From JAVKFF01 sp040226215 (GTDB taxonomy: Bacteria > Pseudomonadota > Alphaproteobacteria > DSM-16000 > Inquilinaceae), in the NCBI GenBank assembly GCA_040226215.1, contig JAVKFF010000121.1, positions 1 through 26,037 on the forward strand: a DNA stretch of 26,037 bases, given 5' to 3'. Under the pieces are notes generated by a model. That model made no database searches and was not told the DNA's origin. It saw only the letters and a list, made by a program, of their open reading frames with translations. Position numbers and translations under genes: made by a program. Below are positions 1-7,170 of this stretch, in pieces. Within the stretch, counting starts at the first letter, position 1. Each line of letters opens with the position of its first letter.

Positions 1-122
1 CGGACTGGTGGCTGGCGCGCCATCCTTCCCTTGCCGGCAAGGCGATTCGGTTCGATCTGTTGGTGGTCCCGGCGCGGGGCTGGCCCCGCCACATCGCCAA
101 TGCCTGGATGGCGGGCCTGTGA
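1..122 (+). CDS. yraN: YraN (UPF0102) family protein, C-terminal end only
   Basis: The window opens inside this gene; only about 39 codons and the TGA at 120-122 are present, read in the frame starting at base 3. The visible tail contains RFDLLVV followed by GWPRHIANAW, which matches the C-terminal pattern of the YraN/UPF0102 family (endonuclease-like fold, function uncertain): a hydrophobic strand after R-F-D, then W-P-R-H-I and a final tryptophan. The SirB1-type gene and gshB follow on the same strand, which is the usual alphaproteobacterial neighbourhood of yraN. The N-terminal part with the nuclease-like residues lies outside the window. Confidence 0.8.
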   Translation, partial: DWWLARHPSLAGKAIRFDLLVVPARGWPRHIANAWMAGL

Positions 123-188
123 AACGCCTTGACCGCCGGCCTTTTCGCTCGTGACCATGGACGGTGGATCAGGAGAAGACGACACGGC

Positions 189-1058
189 ATGTCGAACGAG
201 ACGGTATCGCTGGACTGGAACGCCATCGCCACGGCGCCGCTGGAGGCGCTCGCCGGCTTTGGCTGCCTGCCCGACGACCGCTTTCCCCTGACCGCCGCCG
301 CCCTGGCGCTGGCCGCCGTCGAGGTGCCGGGCGCCAACCTCGCCTGGTATGCCGACCATCTCGACCAGGTCGCCGGCACCGTGTCGTCCTGCCTCACCGA
401 CGACCGGCTGGAATCCGGCGCGCTGGGTGCCTCCGAGGCGCTGTCGGAGGCGATCGCCGGCCACCACGGCTATCGCGGCGACGACGCCACCTATGACGAC
501 CTGCAGAACGCCAACCTGGTCCGGGTCATCGACCGGCGGCGCGGCCTGCCGGTCGCGCTGGCGGCGGTGTACCTGCATGCCGGGCGCCTGCAGGGCTGGC
601 AATTGCGCGGCATCGCCTTCCCCGGCCACTTCCTGGTGCGCCTGGATTGCGGCGGCGAGCGGCTCGTTCTCGATCCCTTCAATGGCGGCCAGCGGCGCGG
701 CCCGCGCCATCTCGAGGAGCTGCTTGGCCGCATGGCGGGGGCGCCTGCGGTGCTGACCCGCGAGCACACGCGGCCGATCTCCGACCGGGCGCTGCTGATC
801 CGGCTGGCCAACAACACCAAGATCCGGCATTTCCAGGCCGGCCGCCAGGCCGAGGCGCTGGAGGTGCTGGACGCGATGCGCCTGTTCGCGCCCGCCGAGC
901 CGGTGCTGTGGCGCGAGACGGCGCTGATGAACCTCACCCTGGGCCGGCTGAACGCCGCCAGCGACGCGGCGTCCCATCTGCTGACCCTGCGCCTGACGCC
1001 GGAGGAGCGGGCGAGCGCCAGAAGAATGCTTGACGACATCGCCCGGCACCGTCACTAG
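189..1058 (+). CDS. SirB1 family protein (transglutaminase-like fold with TPR-like tail)
   Basis: Protein of 289 residues. The SirB1/transglutaminase-like core is clear: PGANLAWYADHLDQ (about 47-60), GHHGYRGDDATYDDLQNANL (91-110), RRGLPVALAAVYLHAG (117-132), FPGHFLVRLD (144-153) and LDPFNGG (161-167). His147 and Asp162 sit where the transglutaminase His and Asp lie, but the small residues of GLPVALAAVY occupy the catalytic-Cys region, so enzymatic activity is doubtful, as is usual for this family. The last third is helical and resembles TPR repeats. ATG 189 is preferred over an in-frame ATG at 129 because family similarity starts here and AGGAG lies at 171-175, though its 13-nt spacing is long. 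Family members are often annotated as regulatory; the exact role is unknown. It lies between yraN and gshB on the same strand. Confidence 0.85.
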   Translation: MSNETVSLDWNAIATAPLEALAGFGCLPDDRFPLTAAALALAAVEVPGANLAWYADHLDQVAGTVSSCLTDDRLESGALGASEALSEAIAGHHGYRGDDATYDDLQNANLVRVIDRRRGLPVALAAVYLHAGRLQGWQLRGIAFPGHFLVRLDCGGERLVLDPFNGGQRRGPRHLEELLGRMAGAPAVLTREHTRPISDRALLIRLANNTKIRHFQAGRQAEALEVLDAMRLFAPAEPVLWRETALMNLTLGRLNAASDAASHLLTLRLTPEERASARRMLDDIARHRH

Positions 1059-1109
1059 CGTTCCTCGCTCCCGCTCCGGCGCTCCACGAAAACAAAGGAT
1101 GCCCGCGTC

Positions 1110-2069
1110 ATGGCCGTCGCCAGGATCGCAATTCAGATGGATCCGATCGAGTCCATCAACATCGACGAGGACTCCACCTTCGCCCTGGCGCTGGAGGCCC
1201 AGTCGCGCGGCCACCGGCTCTGGCACTACCTGCCGCAGCACCTGACCTTCCAGGATGGCCGGGTGACGGCCCGCGGGCGGTCGCTCCAGGTGCGGGCGAC
1301 GCGCGGCGGCCATTTCACGCTGGGCGACTGGGAACGGCTCGACCTGGCGGAGATGGACGTCATCCTGATGCGCCAGGACCCGCCCTTCGACATGGCCTAC
1401 ATCACCGCCACCCACATCCTGGAACAGATCCATCCCGGCACCCTGGTGGTCAACGACCCGGCCGAGGTGCGCAACGCCCCGGAAAAGCTGTTCGCCACGC
1501 ACTTCCCCGACCTGATGCCGCCGACCCTGATCACCACGGACATGGAGGAGATCCGGGCCTTCCGGCGGACCCATCGCGACATCATCGTCAAGCCGCTCTA
1601 CGGCAATGGCGGGGCCGGCGTCTTTCACCTGAAGCCCGACGACGAGAACCTGGGCGCGCTGATCGAGATGTTCACCCTGCACTCGCGCGAGCCGGTCATG
1701 GTGCAGCGCTACCTGCCGGAGATCCGGCGCGGCGACAAGCGCATCATCCTGGTCGACGGCGCGGTCGGCGGCGCGGTCAGCCGGGTGCCGATGGATGGCG
1801 AGGCGCGGGCGAATTTCCACGCCGGCGGCACCGCCGCCGCGGCGGATTTGACGCCGCGTGAACTGGAGATCTGTGAGCGCCTGGGGCCCGAGTTGAAGAA
1901 GCGCGGCCTGATCTTCACCGGCATCGACGTCATCGGCGATTTCCTCACCGAGATCAACGTCACCTCGCCGACCGGCATCCACCAGATCAACCGGCTGGCC
2001 GGCGTGCGCCTCGACGTCCAGATCATCGACGCCATCGAGGCCCGGCTGGCGGCGGCGGCAACGGCCTAG
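1110..2069 (+). CDS. gshB: Glutathione synthetase
   Basis: Joins gamma-glutamylcysteine and glycine with ATP to form glutathione in the cytoplasm. At 319 residues it has normal length for the bacterial ATP-grasp enzyme. The N-terminal domain has the family pattern MDPIESINIDEDSTFALALEA (residues 10-30), here given only by its ends M10 and A30, and MRQDPPFDMAYI (87-98). The ATP-grasp part shows NDPAEVRNAPEKLF (115-128), the glycine-rich loop KPLYGNGGAGVF (161-172), QRYLPEIRRGDKRI (199-212) and FTGIDVIGDFLTEINVTSPTG from residue 269, which supplies the metal-binding Glu and Asn. AAAGGA at 1094-1099 precedes the ATG. Its place after yraN and the SirB1-type gene is typical of alphaproteobacteria. 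Glutathione may also matter for the persulfide-handling genes at 5.4-8.5 kb, as the GSH-persulfide substrate of the dioxygenase; that link is inference. Confidence 0.97.
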   Translation: MAVARIAIQMDPIESINIDEDSTFALALEAQSRGHRLWHYLPQHLTFQDGRVTARGRSLQVRATRGGHFTLGDWERLDLAEMDVILMRQDPPFDMAYITATHILEQIHPGTLVVNDPAEVRNAPEKLFATHFPDLMPPTLITTDMEEIRAFRRTHRDIIVKPLYGNGGAGVFHLKPDDENLGALIEMFTLHSREPVMVQRYLPEIRRGDKRIILVDGAVGGAVSRVPMDGEARANFHAGGTAAAADLTPRELEICERLGPELKKRGLIFTGIDVIGDFLTEINVTSPTGIHQINRLAGVRLDVQIIDAIEARLAAAATA

Positions 2070-2087
2070 CGCGGCCGACGATTTTTT
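2062..2087 (+). terminator. Candidate Rho-independent terminator after gshB
   Basis: A short inverted repeat CGGCC (2062-2066) / GGCCG (2073-2077) spans the gshB stop codon and is followed after four bases by a run of six T (2082-2087). The stem is only 5 bp and the gap before the T run is longer than usual, so this is a modest candidate. It would separate gshB from the amidohydrolase gene 140 nt downstream. Confidence 0.4.
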
Positions 2088-2205
2088 CACGCCGAGGACA
2101 CTTGTCCCCGCCGCTATCACTTATAAGTTGATCGGCACATCTGGCGGGATCAGCGCAGCGCGATCCTCGTCGGCCTGTCCTTGGACCCGAGGATGAGGTG
2201 GCGTC

Positions 2206-3672
2206 ATGTGTGTCGCGTGCGATCTCGCCGGTCTGGCGGCGGGCTCCGCGGTCTCGCCTTGTGCCTGCGGCGCGCCGGAGACCGCCCAGGCCATGCGGCG
2301 GATCGAGGCCGACCTTAAGCGGCGCGAATTCCTCGGCGGCACGGCCGCCGTGCTCGGCCTGTTCGCCGGCTTCGGGCTCTCCCCCGTCGGCACCAGGGCG
2401 CAGAGCCCGGGCCGGCCCTTCCTGCTGACCAATCTCCGCCTGTTCGACGGCCGGCGCCTGGCCATGCAGGACGGTGTCGACATCCTGGTCGAGGGCAGCC
2501 GCATCACCGCGCTGCCGGCGCGCGGCGACGGACCGGCCGACGCCGAGCGTATCGATTGCGGCGGCCGCGCGGTCATCCCCGGCCTGATCGACGCGCATTG
2601 GCACGCCACGCTGACGGCGGTCAGCCAGATCGTCGCCCTCACCCAGGACGTGGCGTTCGTCCACCTTGTCGCGGGGCGCGAGGCGGGCGCCACCTTGATG
2701 CGCGGGTTCACCACGGTGCGTGACGTCGGCGGTCCGGCCTTCGGTCTGAAACTGGCGATCGACCGCGGCGTGGTGACGGGTCCGCGGATCTTCCCCTCCG
2801 GCGCGATGATCTCGCAGACCTCCGGGCATGGCGATTTCCGCCTGCTGAGCGCCCTGCCGCGCATGCCGGGCGACCCGCCCGACAACACCGAGCGGCAGGG
2901 GGTCGCCGCCATCGCCGATGGCGCGGACGAGGTGCTGCGCCGGGCCCGCGAGCAACTGATGCGCGGCGCCAGCCAGATCAAGATCATGGCCGGCGGCGGC
3001 GTCGCCTCGCCCTACGACCCGCTCGATTCGCTGCAATACACCGAACGGGAGATGCTGGCGGCGGTCGAGGCGGCATCCGACTGGGGCACCTATGTCTGCG
3101 CGCATGTCTACACCGCCGACGGCATCCGCCGGGCGGTTTCGGCGGGCGTGCGGTCGATCGAGCACGGCCAGCTCGCCGACGAGGACACGGTCCGGCTGAT
3201 GGCGGACGAGGGCGTGTGGTGGAGCCTGCAACCCTTCCTGCAGGACGAGGATTCCAACCAGTACGCTGATCCGGCGCAGCAGGCGATGCAGACGGCGGTC
3301 GCGGAGGGCACGGTGCGGGCCTTCGAACTCGGCCGGACGCACGGCGTGCGCATGGCCTTCGGCACCGACATCCTGTTCAACGCCGCCGCGGGCGGCAGCA
3401 GCCAGGGCCGCCAGCTGGCGAAGCTGACCCGGTTCATGTCGCCGCTCGACGCGCTGCACCTGGCGACCGGCGCGGCGGGCGAGCTGCTGGCGCTGTCGGG
3501 CGACCGGGCGCCCTATGCCGGCCGGCTGGGCATCGTCGCCGAGGGCGCGCTGGCGGACCTCCTGGTGATCGACGGCGACCCGGAGAGCAGGCTCGACTGG
3601 CTGGAGGACCCCGCAGCCAATCTGAAGCTGATCATGAAGGGCGGCACCATCCACAAGGACGACCTGGCATGA
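2206..3672 (+). CDS. Tat-exported metal-dependent amidohydrolase (imidazolonepropionase/prolidase-like)
   Basis: Amidohydrolase-superfamily TIM-barrel enzyme of 488 residues. The N-terminal metal motif is DAHWH (His131, His133); later come KIMAGGG (carboxylated-Lys candidate), a VCAHVYT histidine, the SIEHGQ histidine and the FGTD aspartate. This pattern fits enzymes annotated as imidazolonepropionase-like or Xaa-Pro dipeptidases; the substrate cannot be read from sequence. Residues 38-65 form a Tat signal: KRREFLGG, a hydrophobic stretch, then a probable cleavage site after VGTRA65. About 37 residues with a CxxC (Cys2, Cys5) and CAC (Cys19-Cys21) precede the twin arginine. The start at 2206 has GAGGTGG at 2195-2201; ATG 2293 (Met30) would give a conventional Tat leader but has a weaker ribosome site. 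The stop overlaps the next gene by ATGA. A 10-bp palindrome, ACTTATAAGT, lies upstream at 2119-2128. Confidence 0.85.
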   Translation: MCVACDLAGLAAGSAVSPCACGAPETAQAMRRIEADLKRREFLGGTAAVLGLFAGFGLSPVGTRAQSPGRPFLLTNLRLFDGRRLAMQDGVDILVEGSRITALPARGDGPADAERIDCGGRAVIPGLIDAHWHATLTAVSQIVALTQDVAFVHLVAGREAGATLMRGFTTVRDVGGPAFGLKLAIDRGVVTGPRIFPSGAMISQTSGHGDFRLLSALPRMPGDPPDNTERQGVAAIADGADEVLRRAREQLMRGASQIKIMAGGGVASPYDPLDSLQYTEREMLAAVEAASDWGTYVCAHVYTADGIRRAVSAGVRSIEHGQLADEDTVRLMADEGVWWSLQPFLQDEDSNQYADPAQQAMQTAVAEGTVRAFELGRTHGVRMAFGTDILFNAAAGGSSQGRQLAKLTRFMSPLDALHLATGAAGELLALSGDRAPYAGRLGIVAEGALADLLVIDGDPESRLDWLEDPAANLKLIMKGGTIHKDDLA

Positions 3673-4430
3673 GATTCCTCTCCAAGCGGCTTGCGGCGAT
3701 GATCGCCGGCCTCAGCGGCGCGTTGGCCCTGGTGTGCGTCAGCGGGGCCGCCGCGCAGGATCCCGGACGCGGCTGGGCGGCGCAGATCACCCCTTACGTC
3801 TGGGCGACGGCGGTCGGCGGCACGATCCGGCCCTTTGCCGGCGCGCCGGCGGTGGATATCGACGAATCCTTCTCCGAGATCCTGGAGAATCTCGACGCCG
3901 CCTTCTTCATCGCCGGTTTCGCGCGCTATGACCGCTTTGTCTTCCAGGGCGACTTCAGCTACGCCGCGTCATCGAGAGACGGTGTCATCCCGCCCGGCAT
4001 TCCGGCGGAGGGGGAACTGACCCAGACCTCGCTGACCTTTGCGGCCGGCTATCGGGTAGCCGCCGAGGAGACGGCCACCCTCGACCTCCTCGCCGGCGCG
4101 CGGGCCTGGGACATCGAGGGTTCCGTCGCGGTACCGCTCGCGGGCCTCGCGGTGTCGGCGGAGGAGAGCTTCGTCGACCCGATCCTGGCGGCCCGGGCCA
4201 ACATAACCCTGGCGCCCGACTGGTCGCTGCTCGCCTATGCCGATTTCGGTGGCTTCGGCGCCGGCTCGGACTTCACCTTCCAAATCGTCGCCACGGTGAA
4301 CTACGCCCTCACCGACAGCCTCTTCCTGTCGGCCGGGTACCGCTACCTGGCGGTCGACTACGACGACGGCGGCACCCGTCTGGATGTCAGCCTCAGCGGC
4401 CCGCTGATCGGCGCCACCTGGCGCTTCTGA
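3669..4430 (+). CDS. Outer-membrane beta-barrel-like protein of unknown function
   Basis: Protein of 253 residues with a classical signal peptide: positively charged start, hydrophobic core, and probable cleavage after SGAAA29. The mature part alternates polar and hydrophobic residues as in beta-barrels, and the chain ends in ATWRF, a terminal Phe typical of BAM-inserted outer-membrane proteins. Recognisable segments include ITPYVWATAVGGTIRP near the N-terminus, DESFSEILENLDAAFF (about 64-79), and paired strands with LSAGYRYLAVDYDDGG near the end. It resembles a widespread group annotated only as hypothetical outer-membrane proteins. The ATG overlaps the amidohydrolase stop (ATGA, 3669-3672), so the two are probably translationally coupled. 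That suggests a periplasmic enzyme paired with an outer-membrane component; this is inference. Confidence 0.75.
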   Translation: MRFLSKRLAAMIAGLSGALALVCVSGAAAQDPGRGWAAQITPYVWATAVGGTIRPFAGAPAVDIDESFSEILENLDAAFFIAGFARYDRFVFQGDFSYAASSRDGVIPPGIPAEGELTQTSLTFAAGYRVAAEETATLDLLAGARAWDIEGSVAVPLAGLAVSAEESFVDPILAARANITLAPDWSLLAYADFGGFGAGSDFTFQIVATVNYALTDSLFLSAGYRYLAVDYDDGGTRLDVSLSGPLIGATWRF

Positions 4431-4452
4431 CGGCGGCGCACGCGGTCACAGG

Positions 4453-4917
4453 TCATCGATCGGCCGGCCGGTCGCTCAGGCGGTCCCGCAGCCGGTTCAG
4501 CGTGTCGCCAAGCCGCTCCAGATCCGTGCCGGTCAACACCGTGGCGAGGTCGTCGTCGATCCGTCGCTTGATCCGGTCCGCCGCGGCCAGGAAAAGCCGG
4601 CCGCGCGGCGCGAAGACGATACGCTTCGCCCGCGCGTCCAGGGAATCGGGCTGCCGCGCCAGCAGGCCGAGCGCCACCAGTTCGTCGACCATCTGGGCGG
4701 CGGACTGCTTGCTGACGTCCATGGCGGCGGCGAGGTCGACCAGCCGCACGCCGGCCTGCCGGTCGAGGTGACCGAGCAGGCGCGCCCGCGCCACGGTGAT
4801 CTCCGGGAAGCCGGCCGCCCGCAGGGCGCGGACGAAGCGGTCCATCCACGCCTCCAGCGCCTCCCATAGCGCCCAGCCGATGTGCGCGGGAGGGGGGCCT
4901 GGCTGGTCGTCGGTCAT
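4453..4917 (-). CDS. MarR family transcriptional regulator
   Basis: Protein of 154 residues from ATG 4917. The winged helix-turn-helix is clear: VRLVDLAAAMDVSKQSAAQM is the DNA-recognition region, followed by VDELVALGLLARQPDSLDAR and the wing AKRIVFAPRG. Flanking N- and C-terminal helices form the usual dimer interface. The frame extends upstream to a TTG at 4959, but that codon lies in a likely operator, so ATG 4917 is preferred. The ATG lacks a Shine-Dalgarno sequence, and a TATAGT -10 element at 4929-4924 would place transcription initiation at or near the A of the ATG, consistent with a leaderless message. It is divergent from a small gene at 5009 and probably represses both itself and that gene. 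The ligand is unknown; there is no conserved cysteine pattern to suggest redox sensing. Confidence 0.85.
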   Translation of the reverse strand: MTDDQPGPPPAHIGWALWEALEAWMDRFVRALRAAGFPEITVARARLLGHLDRQAGVRLVDLAAAMDVSKQSAAQMVDELVALGLLARQPDSLDARAKRIVFAPRGRLFLAAADRIKRRIDDDLATVLTGTDLERLGDTLNRLRDRLSDRPADR

Positions 4918-4923
4918 GTGCGG

Positions 4924-4952
4924 ACTATAGGCTGCCCGGTTGGTCAGGTCAC
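4924..4952 (-). promoter_or_regulatory. Candidate marR promoter, leaderless start
   Basis: Reading the minus strand, GTGACC (4952-4947) and TATAGT (4929-4924) are separated by 17 nt and match four and five of six consensus positions. Seven bases past the -10 end is 4917, the A of the marR ATG. The -35 element overlaps operator site 1, as expected for autorepression. Confidence 0.5.
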
Positions 4953-4957
4953 TTGAC
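4943..4957. promoter_or_regulatory. MarR-type operator, site 1 (imperfect inverted repeat)
   Basis: GTCAGG (4943-4948), a 3-nt spacer, then CTTGAC (4952-4957): an inverted repeat with one mismatch. It matches site 2 closely, with the same arm and spacer length, centred 37 bp away. It overlaps the -35 regions of both divergent promoters. Confidence 0.6.
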
Positions 4958-4981
4958 AATCGGGCCGTACGATCAGATAGT
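4953..4981 (+). promoter_or_regulatory. Promoter of the small gene at 5009
   Basis: A perfect TTGACA -35 at 4953-4958 is followed after 17 nt by GATAGT at 4976-4981, which matches four of six -10 positions. The predicted start is near 4988, giving a leader of about 20 nt. Operator site 1 overlaps the -35 and site 2 overlaps the -10 and start point. Confidence 0.6.
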
Positions 4982-4996
4982 CAGGATACCTGACTA
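4978..4996. promoter_or_regulatory. MarR-type operator, site 2 (perfect inverted repeat)
   Basis: TAGTCAGG (4978-4985), ATA, CCTGACTA (4989-4996): a perfect 8-bp inverted repeat with a 3-nt spacer. It covers the end of the -10 and the transcription start of the rightward promoter and stops just before GGAGG at 4999-5003. Symmetry, arm length and location beside a marR gene make it a strong operator candidate. Confidence 0.7.
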
Positions 4997-5008
4997 ATGG
5001 AGGCGACT

Positions 5009-5329
5009 TTGGCCGACACCCCCCTCACGCTTATCGAATCCTTGTCCGGGGCGCTGGTCCGGTTTGCCCTGCCGGGTGGCGAGGCCGTGTTTCACTATGG
5101 CGCGGACGGCCAGGCCCGTGCCGTCCTCGCCGACGGCAGGGAGCGCCGGGGCAGCTGGGCACCTGTCGCCGCGGAACGGGATTGCTACGAGGTGCGCTGG
5201 CGGGACGCCGAGGCCCCGTCACGCACCCGGTTGCTGCGCGACCCCCAGGGACTGGTCGGCGTCGATGCGGCATCGGGGGAACCGCGCGGCCGGGTGGTGG
5301 CGATCGAGCCGGGCAGGGCCGACGTCTAG
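5009..5329 (+). CDS. Small protein of unknown function, probable MarR target
   Basis: I do not recognise this protein. From TTG 5009 it has 106 residues; an in-frame ATG at 4997 would add four. TTG is preferred because GGAGG at 4999-5003 lies five bases before it, whereas the ATG directly abuts the operator and has no ribosome site. There is no signal peptide or membrane segment. The composition suggests a beta-rich, single-domain soluble protein: short strands around LVRFALPGGEAVFHYGADG, then GSWAPV, CYEVRWRD, TRLLRDPQG and GRVVAIEPG. The W-x-x-x-C-Y-E-V-x-W pattern loosely recalls small DUF995-like or lipocalin-like domains, but this is weak. Its promoter region carries two MarR-type sites, so it is likely induced when the divergent regulator is released. 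A GTG overlapping its stop codon could start a further reading frame (see findings). Confidence 0.7.
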   Translation: MADTPLTLIESLSGALVRFALPGGEAVFHYGADGQARAVLADGRERRGSWAPVAAERDCYEVRWRDAEAPSRTRLLRDPQGLVGVDAASGEPRGRVVAIEPGRADV

Positions 5330-5415
5330 TGGCGGCACAGATCTGGCCGGACGTGCTGGTCCGGATCGCCGCGCTGGGCGCCGTCCTTCTTGTCGCCGTC
5401 GCGGTCGCCGACCGC

Positions 5416-7107
5416 CTATGCCGTCTTCTTCAGCGTCGGCTTCGCGCCCCATTCGCGGCCCCGGAACAGCACGTCCCAGTAGAGCCAGGGCAGCAGCCTG
5501 GTTTTCAGCAGCCACATGGAGCGGCGCGGCTTCGTCTGGTCGAAGGGGAAGGTCGGCATGAGCTTTCCGCCATAGCCGAACTCCGCCAGGATCACCCGGC
5601 CGCGCTCGACCACCAGCGGGCAGGAGCCGTAGCCGTCGTAGACGGCATCGGGCGCCTTGCCGTCCAGCGCGCGCAGCACGTTGTGCACGACCACCGGTGA
5701 CTGCTTGCGCACCGCCGCGGCGGTCTTGGCGTTGGGTGCGGAGACCACGTCGCCGACGCCGTAGACATTGTCATAGGTCGGGTGGCGCAGTGTCTCCTGG
5801 TCGACGGCCAGCCAGCCGCTTTCCGCCGCCAGCGGGCTCGCGCGCACGAAGTCGGGGGCGATCTGCGGCGGCGTGACATGGATCATGTCGAATGACTTCT
5901 CGACCCGGCTCTTGCCGCCATCCGCATCGGTCACCTCGAAGACTGCCTTCTTCGCCGGGCCGTCGATGGCGACGAGGTTGGAATTGAAGGCGAGGTCGAT
6001 GCCGTAGCGCCCGACATAGTCCATCAGCGGCGGCACGAACTCCTTGACGCCGAACAGCACGGCGCCGGCGTTGTCGAACTCGACCGCGATGTCCTTCAGC
6101 ACGCCCGCCCGCTCCCAGTGGTGGCAGGCGAGATACATGATCTTCTGAGGCGCGCCGGCGCATTTGATCGGCATCGGCGGTTGGGTGAACAGCGCCGTGC
6201 CGCGCTTCAGGCCGCTCAGCAGCTCCCAGGTATAGGGCTGCAGGCCGACATGGTAGTTGCTCGTCACCCCGTTGCGGCCGAGCGTGTCGGCGAGGCCCTC
6301 GATGCCGGCCCAGTTCAGCTTCAAGCCCGGGGCGATGACGAGTTGCCGGTAGCCGACGCGCTCGCCGTCCTCCAGCACGACGCGGTCGTGCTCGGGCTCG
6401 AAGCCGGCGACGGCGGCGCGGATCCACTTCACCCCGCGCGGGATCAGGCTCGCCTCGTCGCGCCTCGTGTCCTCCAGCCGGAAGGCGTTGGCCGCCACCA
6501 GGGTCCAGCCGGGCTGGTAGTGGTGAACCTCGCTCGGCTCGATGATGGCGACGTCGAGGCCGGGGCGCTGCCGCGCCAGGCTCGACGCCACGGCGATGCC
6601 GCCGGCGCCGCCGCCGACGATCAGCACGTCATGGGTGACGGCCGGCGCCTCGACCGCGCCGGCGGGACGGTTGACGACGACCGCGGCGCGCGCCGCCTCC
6701 AGCCGGGGCCGCAGGCCCGAGAGGTCGTAACCCGCCCCCTTGGCCGTGTCGATGAGGGCGGAGGAGGGCGTATCACCGGCCTGCCCCAGGGCCCACAGAC
6801 TGGCCGAGCGGGTGCCGGTGCGGCAGAAGGCCAGCACCGGGCCCGGCAGGTCGGTCAGCAGTTCCGAGAAGGCCGCGACATCCGCGTCGCCGATCTTGCC
6901 GGGCACCACCGGCAGATGGGCATAGGCGAGGCCGGCAGACCGGGCGGCCGCCTCGATCTCGGCCGAGCGCGGCTGGCCGTCCTGCTCGCCGTCCGGGCGA
7001 TTGTTGACGATCGACTTGAAGCCCCGGGCCGCCATCGCCGGCACTTGGGCCGGGTCGAGCTGGGGCATGACCGACAGCGCCGCCGTCAGCCGCTTTGGTT
7101 CCGACAT
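5416..7107 (-). CDS. DUF442 (BLH-type) domain fused to type II sulfide:quinone oxidoreductase
   Basis: A 563-residue fusion. Residues 1 to about 115 form a DUF442/TIGR01244 domain (phosphatase-like fold, linked to sulfur transfer) with FKSIVNNRPDG (30-40) and the active loop FCRTGTRS, catalytic Cys95. From about 158 follows an FAD-dependent oxidoreductase: dinucleotide motif VLIVGGGAGG (161-170), IEPSEVHHYQPGW (189-201), and the second FAD motif YGVGDVVSAPNAKTAAAVRKQ (449-469), given here by its ends. The redox cysteines expected of mitochondrial/type II SQR are present as IKCAGAPQK (Cys316) and YGSCPLV (Cys496). SQR oxidises H2S to a persulfide and passes electrons to quinone. The amphipathic C-terminus (WLLKTRLLPWLYWDVLF) probably anchors it to the membrane. 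The start has a strong AGGAGG site. It lies 63 nt after the persulfide dioxygenase gene on the same strand. Similar fusions are known in annotation as bifunctional phosphatase-family/oxidoreductase proteins. Confidence 0.9.
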   Translation of the reverse strand: MSEPKRLTAALSVMPQLDPAQVPAMAARGFKSIVNNRPDGEQDGQPRSAEIEAAARSAGLAYAHLPVVPGKIGDADVAAFSELLTDLPGPVLAFCRTGTRSASLWALGQAGDTPSSALIDTAKGAGYDLSGLRPRLEAARAAVVVNRPAGAVEAPAVTHDVLIVGGGAGGIAVASSLARQRPGLDVAIIEPSEVHHYQPGWTLVAANAFRLEDTRRDEASLIPRGVKWIRAAVAGFEPEHDRVVLEDGERVGYRQLVIAPGLKLNWAGIEGLADTLGRNGVTSNYHVGLQPYTWELLSGLKRGTALFTQPPMPIKCAGAPQKIMYLACHHWERAGVLKDIAVEFDNAGAVLFGVKEFVPPLMDYVGRYGIDLAFNSNLVAIDGPAKKAVFEVTDADGGKSRVEKSFDMIHVTPPQIAPDFVRASPLAAESGWLAVDQETLRHPTYDNVYGVGDVVSAPNAKTAAAVRKQSPVVVHNVLRALDGKAPDAVYDGYGSCPLVVERGRVILAEFGYGGKLMPTFPFDQTKPRRSMWLLKTRLLPWLYWDVLFRGREWGAKPTLKKTA

Positions 7108-7170
7108 CGGGACCTCCTCCTCCCATGGCGGCCACCGTCGTCCGGCGGCCGCCCGTTCATCGGCCGCGCC

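Noticed and set aside
2119..2128. 10-bp palindrome ACTTATAAGT upstream of the amidohydrolase gene.
   Set aside because: Short and single; outer bases are not symmetric, and no regulator or clear promoter spacing supports an operator.
2023..3654. A minus-strand open frame of 543 codons opposite the amidohydrolase gene.
   Set aside because: The plus-strand frame has a Tat signal, ordered metal-binding motifs and a ribosome site; the minus-strand frame has none.
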